Shown: positions 18,698 to 27,470 of the stretch, one piece after another
Layout of the letters: each line of letters starts with the position of its first letter
How positions within the stretch are numbered: position 1 is the stretch's first letter
Notes under the pieces: generated by a model
Database searches by the model: none
What the model was told of the DNA's origin: nothing
What the model saw: only the letters and a program-made list of their open reading frames with translations
Position numbers and translations under genes: made by a program
Assembly: GCF_042654345.1 (NCBI RefSeq)
Contig: NZ_JBHSGB010000003.1
Location: 46,135 to 110,134, forward strand
Direction: 5' to 3'
DNA length: 64,000 nt
Origin: Pararheinheimera marina
GTDB taxonomy: Bacteria > Pseudomonadota > Gammaproteobacteria > Enterobacterales > Alteromonadaceae

Positions 18698-19713
18698 GCC
18701 ACTGTAGATATACTCTTAGCTAATTTGTCATTTGTCCTAAATGGATCTCCCAGGTGACATCTATGAATTTCATGTATGTATGGGGTCGTACAGTATTCCA
18801 AAGTAGAATTCACTAAATCAAGTAATGGAATAACAGTTTTTCTAACCACTTGCTTTTTATACCATTGTTGAAAAAGATCATTACCTATTTTTAGGTCTTT
18901 GTATGGAATAAAACACATGACGGCATCGTTTACGCTGCGGTGTATTGCAAGAGTGTAAACATTGGAAGATATGTATTCACTGACTGCTTGGTCTATTGTC
19001 ACATCTGAATCAGAAAGCTTAGGAGCATGCAATTTCTCGGCAGTGACGAACATGCAATAATTTTTTAAAAGGTTGGCGATATCGACAGAACTCAAAGAGT
19101 ATTTTGTTACAACAGCATGCCGCTTATAGCTTCGTTTCTGATTTTTTATCTGGTGAAGAACCATAGCTGTATGGTGAGATCCGCCTGACTGTATCCCAAC
19201 ATATCTATTTATCCATTCCAGATATTTGACGGTAATAGGCCTGTTTTTCGAAAAACCCTCTCGATTCTCTATATACCAAATGTTGTGCTCCCAATCGGTG
19301 TCATCTAAGCCTGACAGGTTATCCGATGGGTACATAGCTTGGCCCCAAGATGCAGCATCAGCGAACCAACTACCATTAATACACGCAGAATAAAGTGATG
19401 GACCAAAGCTTTTTGATGCCGAAAGACTCTTTATGTTCGAGAAATCAAAGTCGTGTACTTCGTATTTTTCAGTGATAACTAGTGTTTTTAATGTTTCTGC
19501 TATGTCATTCGGTAAGTAAGGTGGGTATGAACGATGAAGCTCGTGCTGCCAGTCAAAGAGCAATCCTGCGTCGGCACTGGGTTTGTAAAATTTAGGGGGC
19601 GTTAGCTGCAACGTATTTAAGTTATCTGATTGTAAATATGGAGTTCTGTTATAAAGCCAACGAATAATTTTATGCCGCAGTTTATTGCTGTTACTTTTTG
19701 ATTCTATCGTCAT
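18679..19713 (-). CDS. Uncharacterised protein
   Basis: A 344-aa soluble protein with no signal peptide or recognised motif. It is rich in Tyr/Trp/His segments (for example SGGSHHTAMVLHQI near 178-191). Base composition is AT-richer than the protease genes beside it, which suggests transfer. Its last codons (VECIK) run into the S8 protease remnant in a different frame, so the natural C-terminus may have been lost or replaced. It sits between the protease remnant and a lone IS end, consistent with an inserted cargo gene. Function unknown. Confidence 0.55.
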   Translation of the reverse strand: MTIESKSNSNKLRHKIIRWLYNRTPYLQSDNLNTLQLTPPKFYKPSADAGLLFDWQHELHRSYPPYLPNDIAETLKTLVITEKYEVHDFDFSNIKSLSASKSFGPSLYSACINGSWFADAASWGQAMYPSDNLSGLDDTDWEHNIWYIENREGFSKNRPITVKYLEWINRYVGIQSGGSHHTAMVLHQIKNQKRSYKRHAVVTKYSLSSVDIANLLKNYCMFVTAEKLHAPKLSDSDVTIDQAVSEYISSNVYTLAIHRSVNDAVMCFIPYKDLKIGNDLFQQWYKKQVVRKTVIPLLDLVNSTLEYCTTPYIHEIHRCHLGDPFRTNDKLAKSISTVAVECIK

Positions 19714-19762
19714 AGATAGCTTTCCTGTATTTATTATGTCGTTTCAGCGTTTTTAGTATACT

Positions 19763-19793
19763 TATAGTGGCACACTGAATTTGTGCCACTATA
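19763..19793. repeat. Solo IS end forming an 11-bp inverted repeat
   Basis: TATAGTGGCAC (19763-19773) and GTGCCACTATA (19783-19793) are perfect inverted arms around a 9-base loop. The left 20 bases (TAGTGGCACACTGAATTTG) match the left tip of the IS3-family element at 8085-8103. This is probably the scar of a former copy. Confidence 0.6.
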
Positions 19794-19864
19794 ACCAAAG
19801 CCAAGAACCTACAAATGGAACTGTCACAGCCTCTACAGTGAAAGGCCGTGACAACAGAGCATAT

Positions 19865-21634
19865 TCAATTGCAGAGTGTCGACTGATTAGCACCAGAGGC
19901 ATTGTCGATGTGCACAGGCAAGATCTCTTCACTGCAGCGTCCATCACGGCAGAGCTGAGCACCATATTTACGACCAGTCACTTGAACATTGCTCAACATA
20001 AAGGTGTTGTGCGTAAATTCTCCCTCCAGGGTTGGGGTGGCACTGTAAAAGTCCTCACCATCTGCAACAGAGTACATTTTGAATGTATCCCCGGCTTTGG
20101 CGTAGTTGTTGAACAGCGTCACCTGGTACATTTGGCAAATCAGAGCCGAGCGACCAAAATGGTCCAATAGCCAGGTTCTGTCACACTCGGTCCGGCCATT
20201 CAGCGCATGGGTCATGAAGTTCAGCTTCCCCTCTTGGGCCGCTTTTGCCACTTCATACACCCCCATGGCATTAAACAAACCTGCCCCACACACGCCGGGT
20301 GTATCACACCGTGGGTCTTCCACCTGGTTGGCCGTCAAACGAGCCGCAACGTTGAGCGTCGCTGTATCGGCACCCGTCTCACGTTTCACCGCTGCAAGCA
20401 CACCGGATACGACTGGCGTGGAGAAGGATGTCCCTGCCCCCCAGCATGTATCCGTCCGGTCCTCGCAAGGCATTGGCATCATCTCACCCTGAGCCATCAC
20501 GCTGACTTCCGCACCGGTATTGGAGAAAGCGGACACTTGGCCATTTTCGCTCACAGAACCGACCACCACCACACCACGGCAATTGGCTGGCGAGTATTCT
20601 TTGGTATCGCCATACTTGTTTGCAGCAGCAACGACCACAGTAAAACCTGCAGCACGGACGGCATCAATCCCAATTTGCATGTACTCTGGACAGGTCTCCG
20701 TTTTGCCACTCAGGCTCATATTAATGATGCCATTTGGCCTTCCCTGGTAAGGCGTAACATTTTCCGAACCGGTGAACGGTTTCCCTACCGCCCATAGCAT
20801 TCCATTCGACACATCGGAGAGGAAGCCGGTGCCACACGTCAAGACCCTGAGCGCGTGACGATTGACGTTATTGGTGATACCCGCAGCCACCAAACCGTTG
20901 TTGATGGTGGCGCTAGAGACAGCGGTCACCTGCAAGCCATGTGCATCACAGACATCATCCACTTCCGGCCGGATACTGTAGTCGTCGTTTGGTACCTGAG
21001 CAGGTCCATCTTTGATTAACGCCGTTGTGGAGAATGAACGGCCTGATTGGTACACCACATCGGCACTCGTTTCAAACTCTGAATCCAATATCAGCAGGTC
21101 GATTGGCTCGTTCGGGGTCAGCACCGATGGCAGACCAATCGCCGCCCACATATCGAGAATAGCGCTCCCCGTAACCGACTGGCTGCGGTTGGCAAAATAG
21201 CGCCCATCTTGATAGAGCGGAAAACCCGGGTCATTGACCACAGCCGCCGCAGACTCCACGGGCACCTCCTGAACAAAGACCGGGGTGACACTGACTTCAA
21301 CATCAACCTCAACCAAGCCAAAACGCCCATCTTGATTCAATACCGTGGCGATATCATGGGCGCTGTAGCCCTGTGCGGGAAGCTCCTGTACATAAAAAGC
21401 AGGTGCAACAGTCTGGGACTGGGCAAGCGTGTTTTGCACCGTACCGACACACCAGGTTGCATCCCCACGCGGTGCGCGGACACAGCCGTTATCAGGTGCG
21501 GCCTTTTGAGACTGTGATGTGACCTGAGCGGCCTTTGAACTGAACACCAACCGCACGGTGTCTTGGGGCTGCGCTAAAGTTGGGAGACTCACCACACTCC
21601 AAAATGCCGCCATAATCGTTAAATGTTTCATCAT
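19865..21634 (-). CDS. Exported subtilisin-like serine protease (S8)
   Basis: About 589 aa starting at MMKHL with a signal peptide ending near LAQ (~22). ATG at 21634 is chosen over upstream in-frame codons because of AGGACG just before it and the signal peptide. The S8 triad is complete: Asp in LLILDSEFE, His in DAHGLQVT, oxyanion Asn in VAAANKY, Ser in GAGTSFSTPVVSG. Many cysteines suggest a disulfide-bonded secreted enzyme. A ~140-residue N-terminal propeptide-like region and a ~90-residue C-terminal beta domain flank the catalytic domain. It lies 8 nt after the lipoprotein stop, so the two are co-transcribed. Confidence 0.88.
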   Translation of the reverse strand: MMKHLTIMAAFWSVVSLPTLAQPQDTVRLVFSSKAAQVTSQSQKAAPDNGCVRAPRGDATWCVGTVQNTLAQSQTVAPAFYVQELPAQGYSAHDIATVLNQDGRFGLVEVDVEVSVTPVFVQEVPVESAAAVVNDPGFPLYQDGRYFANRSQSVTGSAILDMWAAIGLPSVLTPNEPIDLLILDSEFETSADVVYQSGRSFSTTALIKDGPAQVPNDDYSIRPEVDDVCDAHGLQVTAVSSATINNGLVAAGITNNVNRHALRVLTCGTGFLSDVSNGMLWAVGKPFTGSENVTPYQGRPNGIINMSLSGKTETCPEYMQIGIDAVRAAGFTVVVAAANKYGDTKEYSPANCRGVVVVGSVSENGQVSAFSNTGAEVSVMAQGEMMPMPCEDRTDTCWGAGTSFSTPVVSGVLAAVKRETGADTATLNVAARLTANQVEDPRCDTPGVCGAGLFNAMGVYEVAKAAQEGKLNFMTHALNGRTECDRTWLLDHFGRSALICQMYQVTLFNNYAKAGDTFKMYSVADGEDFYSATPTLEGEFTHNTFMLSNVQVTGRKYGAQLCRDGRCSEEILPVHIDNASGANQSTLCN

Positions 21635-21642
21635 GATACGTC

Positions 21643-23133
21643 CTATTCTGGGCTGCATTGCTGGGTTTCAGGGAATACAATCGACGTTAAAAATGCGTAA
21701 TTGCTGCCAAATTGCCATTGGTCGTTTTGGTACTGACCAAATGCGCTATTGCCAATAAAACGGGAGAGCTTGTTGCTGGTGGCGTCATAGGTCACCGCAT
21801 CCAATGTCAGGGCGGGCACCAGACCATTGGTGACGGCAACTGCCTCGGCAATGACCGGGTTCACCACAGCCGCATGAGAGCGCAACAGAGTCAGCAGGCT
21901 TGTGGTTGCCTCTTTGACCGAGTTTTCTTTAAGGACTCCACTGCTATAGCGGGAAGCATCCTCTGTATGCGCCGCCAGCCATTCGGTCAGCACAGCCTGC
22001 TGCCCCTGAGCTGCAAGCGTGTTGTCAAACTGAGTCAGCAACGTGCTTTCTGGTTGCGCATAACTAGGGTTACTCAGCACCGCCAGCATGGCCAATCGCC
22101 GGACCAGCTCGCGTTCGGTGCCAAGCTCACTAAATGCGGGGGCAGCAGCCATCATCCGGGTGAGCGCCTGAATGGCTTCTGCCCCAGACGGGTTCACCAG
22201 AGAAATGGCGTACGTTTTGTTGAGCGTCTGGCCAGCTGCATCGGTAAAGGCCAGCGTCAGTTTGAACGGCTGGTCGTGGTACTGCAGCTCGCCAGCATTC
22301 ACGGTGACCATACCACCAGTAGCGCTGAGCTCAGATATGGTGGTAATGGTGTCTTCCTTGGATTGCGGGGTCGCCACCACCTGCACGGCACCGCTTGCGC
22401 CATCAAACTGCAACTGAATCGTCAGTGACTCACCTTCTTTGAGTACAGTGCCCTGCTCCGGGAGACTGGCCACCACCCGATGAAAGCCAGGGGAGTTTTT
22501 GAGGGTCACCGCAAGCGTCGCATTACTGGTCCGTCCGTCGCCATCGGTGATGGAAACCGTCACCGTACCTTCAGAATCCGCGAACAGGTCGCCGAGCTGT
22601 AGCTGTAGTTTTCCTCCGGTGGTGCCAAGGGTGGAGGTAACCGCAAAGGCATCCGGACCGGTGCGGGTCACAGACGCAGTTACGCCTCCTTGCGCCCCCG
22701 AAATTGTCACCGGAACTTCCAGTGTGGTGTTTTCCAGCACATTAGCAGTGCCCGCCACAGTCAGCTTTAAATCCGGTTTGGTCACCACCGGCGGAGTTGT
22801 TGGTGTAGAACTCTCACCCCCACCGCCGCCACAGGCAGAGAGCCCCAAGGCCAGTGCCACAGCAGCCACCAACCGGCCGCCGAATCGTGAACCTGGTTTG
22901 GTGTCAGCACGTCTTCGCCACCACGCCAGACCCAACAGGCCTGCGAACCTGACCGGCATCGAGCAGCCACTTCGACCAAAGGCGCCATAAACCCCAACCT
23001 TCCCCGCCCCGTCATCCAGATACTGAATTGACGCCAGCATGTGGTGCTGTGCCGAAGGGGATGTGGCATATGCATTACAGCCAAGCACTGCCGCCCCCGA
23101 CGCGATGCTCCGTGTGATAAAACCGTCCTTCAT
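21643..23133 (-). CDS. Lipoprotein with Ig-like repeats, odd double N-terminal signal
   Basis: About 496 aa from MKDGF. The unusual N-terminus has a first lipobox-like stretch (AAVLGC, ~14-19) and then SMPVRFAGLLGLAWWRRR (~59-76), which resembles a C-terminal membrane-sorting tail. A second, strong lipobox follows (LALGLSACGGGGG, Cys ~100). After a Pro/Thr linker come two or three Ig/cadherin-like beta domains, then a helical C-terminal domain (~300-490). Translation may instead begin at a GTG/TTG just before the second lipobox, though I see no good ribosome site there. It is probably a surface or periplasmic partner of the adjacent S8 protease. Confidence 0.7.
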   Translation of the reverse strand: MKDGFITRSIASGAAVLGCNAYATSPSAQHHMLASIQYLDDGAGKVGVYGAFGRSGCSMPVRFAGLLGLAWWRRRADTKPGSRFGGRLVAAVALALGLSACGGGGGESSTPTTPPVVTKPDLKLTVAGTANVLENTTLEVPVTISGAQGGVTASVTRTGPDAFAVTSTLGTTGGKLQLQLGDLFADSEGTVTVSITDGDGRTSNATLAVTLKNSPGFHRVVASLPEQGTVLKEGESLTIQLQFDGASGAVQVVATPQSKEDTITTISELSATGGMVTVNAGELQYHDQPFKLTLAFTDAAGQTLNKTYAISLVNPSGAEAIQALTRMMAAAPAFSELGTERELVRRLAMLAVLSNPSYAQPESTLLTQFDNTLAAQGQQAVLTEWLAAHTEDASRYSSGVLKENSVKEATTSLLTLLRSHAAVVNPVIAEAVAVTNGLVPALTLDAVTYDATSNKLSRFIGNSAFGQYQNDQWQFGSNYAFLTSIVFPETQQCSPE

Positions 23134-23265
23134 TGCCTGTACTCCAACTGTAGTCATCAGAAAAAACGTTGAAACGAGCCCCTACGACCAATCCGCACAA
23201 GGGGTGCGGGGCTGCATCTGCAGCCACCAACACCACACTTCCTGCCAAATCGGTCTCTCAGGGGA

Positions 23266-23889
23266 TTAATTTTGTAATCGGGGATGGGACTCGCCCTCTG
23301 GAGCGCTCAAGGCTGAGTGACGCTCCACAGTCGAGGTAAACGAGTTTGAACGTTTGGCGGTTTGCACCGCCTGCTTGGTCAGACTCGATAACGTCAAACC
23401 AATGAAAAAACCATGAATATTACGGACGAAAATAGCAGCAAAAAGACCCAACGCCCAAGCAAAAAAGCCGGCCGCAAAACCTTTGGCGAACACCACCAGG
23501 CCACCTGCAATGAACGCTAGCAATACAAAGATGTAGAACGGCAACCCTCGCCCTGCAAAAGCCCTGGCAATACCGCTGTTATTGAAAATAACGTACCGGT
23601 CGGTGTCGAGGTTGAGGTAACCCACGTACCCCACCAAACCATCTTCACTTTCACCTTGCAGCAAAATCAGGCGGTGGCCTTCACGGGCTTGAACCTCCCG
23701 GTTGTTCAGCGTGATTTTGCTCTCAGTCCCGTCGAGCTTTTTCAGCCAAAACTCCTGAACTGTATTCGTCTGCGAATGCACCCGAACCGGATCATTCCGA
23801 GTGCCCCGCCCCGTGGAATAAACGCTCGTGCTGGAATGTTTGCTGCTCTCCAGCATCACGCCTTCCACTAAATTTACTGATAGATCCAT
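23266..23889 (-). CDS. Small membrane protein of unknown function
   Basis: 207 aa. An N-terminal soluble beta-rich domain (~1-105) is followed by two or three hydrophobic segments (LPFYIFVLLAFIAGGLVVF near 117-135; FAAGFFAWALGLFAAIFV near 138-155; IHGFFIGLTL near 159-168) and a polar tail. No signal peptide. It is upstream of the lipoprotein/protease pair on the same strand, 132 bp away. I do not recognise the family. Confidence 0.6.
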   Translation of the reverse strand: MDLSVNLVEGVMLESSKHSSTSVYSTGRGTRNDPVRVHSQTNTVQEFWLKKLDGTESKITLNNREVQAREGHRLILLQGESEDGLVGYVGYLNLDTDRYVIFNNSGIARAFAGRGLPFYIFVLLAFIAGGLVVFAKGFAAGFFAWALGLFAAIFVRNIHGFFIGLTLSSLTKQAVQTAKRSNSFTSTVERHSALSAPEGESHPRLQN

Positions 23890-24038
23890 CCTTCACCTCA
23901 CTGCTAACAGCAATACCAGCGAGTAGTAGCGGTGCTTTGAGTGCTCTCCAAGCTTTCTCTACAACTCCAACCCGAACATCAATCAAGCACCAGCCGCAAA
24001 GTGCCACTTTGGCACTCTAAATGAGACCGAGCTTAATG

Positions 24039-24070
24039 CGATAATATTATCGAATTTCGATAATATTGAT
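24039..24070. promoter_or_regulatory. Palindromic operator before a small HTH gene
   Basis: CGATAATATTATCG (24039-24052) is a perfect 14-bp palindrome. A further half-site, CGATAATATTGAT, lies at 24058-24070. Both lie 23-54 bp before the HTH start, the usual place for autoregulation by an XRE repressor. Confidence 0.6.
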
Positions 24071-24092
24071 CAAAAGAATATGTTTTTCAACT

Positions 24093-24341
24093 ATGAAAAG
24101 CATATTCAATGAACGCTACCGTCAACTGGTTGGCTGGATGATCGCAGAGCGAAAGTTCAAAAAGGTGACTCAACTGGACCTAGCCGAGCGCTTGGGTTAC
24201 CCCAATTCGACTTATATTTCCAAAATTGAGCAGTTTGAGCGCAGGATGGATATCTTGGAATTCGTCAACATTTGCGAGCAAATTGGAATTAATCCGCATG
24301 AAGGCTTGTCAATCCTGACGAAAGAATCTTACGGTAAATAG
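24093..24341 (+). CDS. XRE-family helix-turn-helix regulator
   Basis: 82 aa from MKSIFNERY. The Cro/CI-type helix-turn-helix spans ~20-60 (TQLDLAERLGYPNSTYISKIEQFERR), then a short C-terminal helix. An upstream in-frame ATG near 24066 lies inside the operator and is less likely. Divergent small regulator beside the integrase operon; probably autoregulated through the palindrome at 24039. Confidence 0.75.
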   Translation: MKSIFNERYRQLVGWMIAERKFKKVTQLDLAERLGYPNSTYISKIEQFERRMDILEFVNICEQIGINPHEGLSILTKESYGK

Positions 24342-24353
24342 CCTTCACCGGCT

Positions 24354-24389
24354 AAAAAGCCCTGCCCACATTGATACATGGGCAGGGCT
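24354..24389 (-). terminator. Rho-independent terminator of the integrase operon
   Basis: An 11-bp stem (AGCCCTGCCCA / TGGGCAGGGCT) with a 10-nt loop is followed on the minus strand by TTTTT. It ends the leftward operon whose last gene stops at 24412. It may also serve the converging XRE gene. Confidence 0.85.
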
Positions 24390-24411
24390 GATTTGTGGCT
24401 AACAAAACATG

Positions 24412-24789
24412 TTACACCCCTGAATGGTCCGAACACCCTGATGCACTAATAAAAGAAACGGCAAAACAGGCCACATCTACACTGCAAAAAATCAGTTTTT
24501 GCCCTGGCATGATCGCCAGATAGTGCCCAAACAGTGCAATCAGATCTAACGGAGCTTGCTCTGAAGGCTCCGCAACATCGGCTCCCATTAGCCAGTGGTA
24601 GTTTCCATGCTCATGCAGATAGAGACTCCATCCAGTAGAGTAATTACCGTAGATCATGGTCTTGCAGAGGATCTTTGGCTGTTCATTATCTAACCCTTGC
24701 CATTCAGCAAGGCGGCTTGGATCAAGCAAGACAATTTCATTGTTGCCTTTACCGAAGTAAGCAGGAACTGGAATTAAGCTTTGCATCAT
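24412..24789 (-). CDS. Uncharacterised protein, integrase operon
   Basis: 125 aa, soluble, no recognised motif. Aromatic-rich centre (GWSLYLHEHGNYHWLMG, ~53-69) and a Cys-containing C-terminus. Last gene of the xis-int operon, 12 nt after the 174-aa gene, and followed by a strong terminator. Function unknown. Its tight linkage to the integrase suggests a role in the element's life cycle. Confidence 0.5.
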   Translation of the reverse strand: MMQSLIPVPAYFGKGNNEIVLLDPSRLAEWQGLDNEQPKILCKTMIYGNYSTGWSLYLHEHGNYHWLMGADVAEPSEQAPLDLIALFGHYLAIMPGQKLIFCSVDVACFAVSFISASGCSDHSGV

Positions 24790-24801
24790 ATTCTCCGATA
24801 T

Positions 24802-25326
24802 TTAGGAATCTAACTGCATGGTGAAGGCAAAGCCTTCAGTCAGCATTTCACAAAACTCAATCACCGGGTGATTCCCGTGGTTAAGTCCCAATGGCTGCCA
24901 CTTGCGCTGCAGATAGCTGCAAATCTGATAAAGTTGTGGAGTTTCCAAAAACAGCTGACTCTCTTGCCAAAAACCAGGGTCTGCACAATGCAGCAAGATG
25001 CCTTCAATACCTCGAAATGCATATTGATAGCCGCTGACATCACAAATCACGCGTTTGCTGTCGCCGTAGTCCGTCGACAGGCTGTGCCCCAATAACAGCA
25101 GCGAGGGGATGCAACCGCGGTGGGCCAGTTTTTGGCAAAAAGCCTGTTGGGCCAATGTGTCGAGTGGCAGAAAGCCACGTTGCCCAAACGCAGTATAGGG
25201 GTAGTGAAAACGCTGATGACACCGCTCAAGCTGAAACACACGATCTGCATCGTACATTTGTGCAGTAGTCAGGAAATGTCCTAACCACACCTGAAATACA
25301 CCGAATTCACTGTTGAAGTCGCTCAT
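24802..25326 (-). CDS. Uncharacterised protein, integrase operon
   Basis: 174 aa, no signal peptide or membrane span. Several Cys and His residues are scattered (ERCHQRFHYPYTAFGQRGF near 33-51; LLHCADPGF near 111). It overlaps the upstream 100-aa gene by 4 nt (ATGA), so the two are translationally coupled. No known family recognised. Confidence 0.5.
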   Translation of the reverse strand: MSDFNSEFGVFQVWLGHFLTTAQMYDADRVFQLERCHQRFHYPYTAFGQRGFLPLDTLAQQAFCQKLAHRGCIPSLLLLGHSLSTDYGDSKRVICDVSGYQYAFRGIEGILLHCADPGFWQESQLFLETPQLYQICSYLQRKWQPLGLNHGNHPVIEFCEMLTEGFAFTMQLDS

Positions 25327-25625
25327 TGCAGCTCTCCCATTGGAATATCATGGTCCAGCAACCAATTCACAAAACTTCGTTGCAATTCGGTGAAATCCAG
25401 TTCTTTACAGCAACTCACGCAACATACTTCTTGACGCACCCAGTCGAGCACTAACTCGGTATTGTCCTGTGCTACGTTTGGCGTGATAATGCATGCAAGC
25501 TGGCGACCATGCGGTTCGATGAAGAGTGCTGTCATCAGGTAACTGGCCATTTGCCGGACCTGACGAGTTAGGCCTTTTTCTAGCACATAGCGTTTAAATG
25601 CCGGAGTTTGTTCAATCTGGATCAT
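25323..25625 (-). CDS. Uncharacterised small protein, integrase operon
   Basis: 100 aa with a cysteine cluster (EVCCVSCCKEL, ~68-78) that could bind metal. Its ATG overlaps the integrase stop (TAATG), and its stop overlaps the next start. Part of a five-gene leftward operon xis-int-3 small genes. Not recognised. Confidence 0.5.
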   Translation of the reverse strand: MIQIEQTPAFKRYVLEKGLTRQVRQMASYLMTALFIEPHGRQLACIITPNVAQDNTELVLDWVRQEVCCVSCCKELDFTELQRSFVNWLLDHDIPMGELQ

Positions 25626-26797
25626 TATTGTGCCCCTCCATTAAAACGACTGATTAACCGGTCGGCCGCAGACCCATCCTGACGGGTCAGATTTGGCACG
25701 TAACGGCTGTACACACGAAACAGCATTTCGGTAGTGGTGTGTCCCATTTGCCGAGCAATCCATTCGGGGTTTTCACCCGCGGCCAGCCATAAAGTCGCCG
25801 TGGTATGTCGCGTTTGATAAGGCGTTCGGGCACGAAGCCCTGCAGCTGCCAGGGCTGGATACCAGACACGCTGCGCGAGGTTGCGGTGGCTGTATGGTGT
25901 GTCATTACGGGTAGCAAAAACATACTTGTTACTGCCGGTTTGCTCCAACTGACGTCGCATCGCCTGATAGACAGGTTCCGTCATATTGATCTCACGCTGA
26001 CTACCATCGTTTTTTGTGTACTCCATACGGTTTTTCACCCAGGTTTCACGCACCAAAATACGACGATTGTCCCAGTCGATATAACGCCACTGCAGACCAT
26101 CAATTTCGGCGGTACGCATACCGGAGAAAAACCGCACTATGTAGTAATCGCGAAATTTGGCTTCGACATGGCGCAGAAACTGCTCAACTTCCTCCAGTGT
26201 CATTGGGTCGACATCCGACTTCGGGGTTTTCAGTGGTTTTAAACGCTCGGGCGCAGTAAACTGATAGCGATCGGCGGCTTCATTGAGGATCATAAAAAGT
26301 ACTTTTATGTTCCGGTTGATATAGCCGGCAGACAACCCTTGTCCATCTTCGCGACGTACTTTGCCGAGTGAGGCGCGAAATTGGATGATGTCCGCTTTAG
26401 TGATGCTGCTGATCAACTTGCTACCGAAGTAAGGTTTCAGCCGGTTGTTAACCACCACCTGCATGGTTTCTTGGTACGAAACCCGCCAGCTGACCGCCAT
26501 TTCATCCAACCAGATGTCCGCAAACTCAGCAAACTTTGGCTCTTTGCCAGCCGCATTCACGGCCAAACGTTGCTGCGCCATTTTTTCAAACTTGCTGACG
26601 AGCTTGCTGTTCGGAAAGTAATTGCTGTAAACGAAGGTGCCCAGCAAGATCTCCGCTTCAATCTTCTCCATCAGCTTCGTCAGCGTTTTGCGGTTTACCG
26701 GCGTATCCGGCAGCGCCGTTTGCTCGCGGCAACGAATGCCTTGGTATCTGAAATCCAGCTGCAATGTGCCGGAATCACGCTTTCTTACACTACCCAT
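25625..26797 (-). CDS. Tyrosine-type integrase of a mobile element
   Basis: About 390 aa. An N-terminal arm-binding domain of the DUF3596 type (GSVRKRDSGTLQLDFRYQG) is followed by a core-binding domain (~100-190) and the catalytic domain: Arg in MRTAEIDGL, Lys in TKNDGSQR, Arg in TPYQTRHT, His in QMGHTT, Tyr in YSRYVP. The first His of HxxR is replaced by Tyr, which is common in this subfamily. Start ATG 26797 lies inside the end of the excisionase gene; longer in-frame extensions overlap it more and look non-homologous. It should integrate and excise the local element. Confidence 0.9.
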   Translation of the reverse strand: MGSVRKRDSGTLQLDFRYQGIRCREQTALPDTPVNRKTLTKLMEKIEAEILLGTFVYSNYFPNSKLVSKFEKMAQQRLAVNAAGKEPKFAEFADIWLDEMAVSWRVSYQETMQVVVNNRLKPYFGSKLISSITKADIIQFRASLGKVRREDGQGLSAGYINRNIKVLFMILNEAADRYQFTAPERLKPLKTPKSDVDPMTLEEVEQFLRHVEAKFRDYYIVRFFSGMRTAEIDGLQWRYIDWDNRRILVRETWVKNRMEYTKNDGSQREINMTEPVYQAMRRQLEQTGSNKYVFATRNDTPYSHRNLAQRVWYPALAAAGLRARTPYQTRHTTATLWLAAGENPEWIARQMGHTTTEMLFRVYSRYVPNLTRQDGSAADRLISRFNGGAQ

Positions 26798-27020
26798 GTG
26801 CCATACCTCCATTTGCCATTGGGATGAATGTCCTCGATTGAGGTTTATTGATGTCCTTCTGAATGGCTTCCCAGATATACAAAATCTTGCGGCCACCAAA
26901 TGGACGGATGTAGTGGACACCTTCAAACAACACCCGGTCTTTCAACGACTCGCGAATTGTTCTGGCGTCGTACTTGATGAGTTCAGCCAACTCTTCAGTG
27001 GTTAAGTAGGTTTTAAGCAT
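26790..27020 (-). CDS. Excisionase-like DNA-binding protein
   Basis: 76 aa from MLKTY. A winged-helix/MerR-like HTH (LTTEELAELIKYDARTIRES) is followed by GVHYIRPFGGRKILYIWEAI, typical of excisionase-type proteins paired with DUF3596 integrases. GGAGG 9 nt upstream supports ATG 27020 over an in-frame GTG at 27029. It overlaps the integrase start by 8 nt. Confidence 0.75.
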   Translation of the reverse strand: MLKTYLTTEELAELIKYDARTIRESLKDRVLFEGVHYIRPFGGRKILYIWEAIQKDINKPQSRTFIPMANGGMAHG

Positions 27021-27172
27021 CGTAAACACCTCCTGATAAACAAATGTAGCGCATACTCATCATTATGCGGATATAAATATCACTGTCAAGCAACTTTTGT
27101 AGCTTTTACACATCAATTAATGATCAAACGCGTTTTTTGTGTAGAATAAGGGGGTTGATTGAGGGGCAAAGC

Positions 27173-27400
27173 ATGATCAGATTCAGGCTCAAAGAGCTGA
27201 TTGCAGACAAAGAATTTAACGAGAACAGACGGATCACTTTTGACGAGCTGTCAAAAAGCACAGGGATCCACAGAACCACACTGTCAAAAATCGCGAACCA
27301 AAAAGGCTACAATACAACTACAGACGTGTTGGATAAGCTTTGCGTGTATTTTGGGGTCGAACTGGATAAAGTGGCATCGCATACCGCTGACGAATCGTGA
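27173..27400 (+). CDS. XRE-family repressor, small
   Basis: 75 aa. Cro/CI-type HTH (ITFDELSKSTGIHRTTLSKIAN, ~20-41) followed by DVLDKLCVYFGVELDKV. ATG 27173 has GAGGGG 7 nt upstream; the longer in-frame start lacks one. Divergent from the excisionase across ~150 bp that contains TTTTACACA/TGTGTAGAA-like inverted sequence. It probably controls the integrase and/or the downstream dnd operon. Confidence 0.75.
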   Translation: MIRFRLKELIADKEFNENRRITFDELSKSTGIHRTTLSKIANQKGYNTTTDVLDKLCVYFGVELDKVASHTADES

Positions 27401-27470
27401 ACTGTTTACAGGGCCACAGTTCCAAAAACAAAGGTGGTTCTTCAGGTTTTTTTTAGACGGAGTGAAGCGT

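Noticed and set aside
24002..24020. AGTGCCA-CTT-TGGCACT hairpin as another IS end
   Set aside because: It shares only the TGGCAC core with the IS tip and lacks the ACTGAATTTG part; more likely a small terminator-like hairpin.
24000..27130. Search for a direct copy of the tRNA-Arg 3' end near the integrase to define island ends
   Set aside because: No copy of the tRNA 3' sequence longer than a few bases was found, so the integrase cannot be linked to the tRNA site from this window alone.
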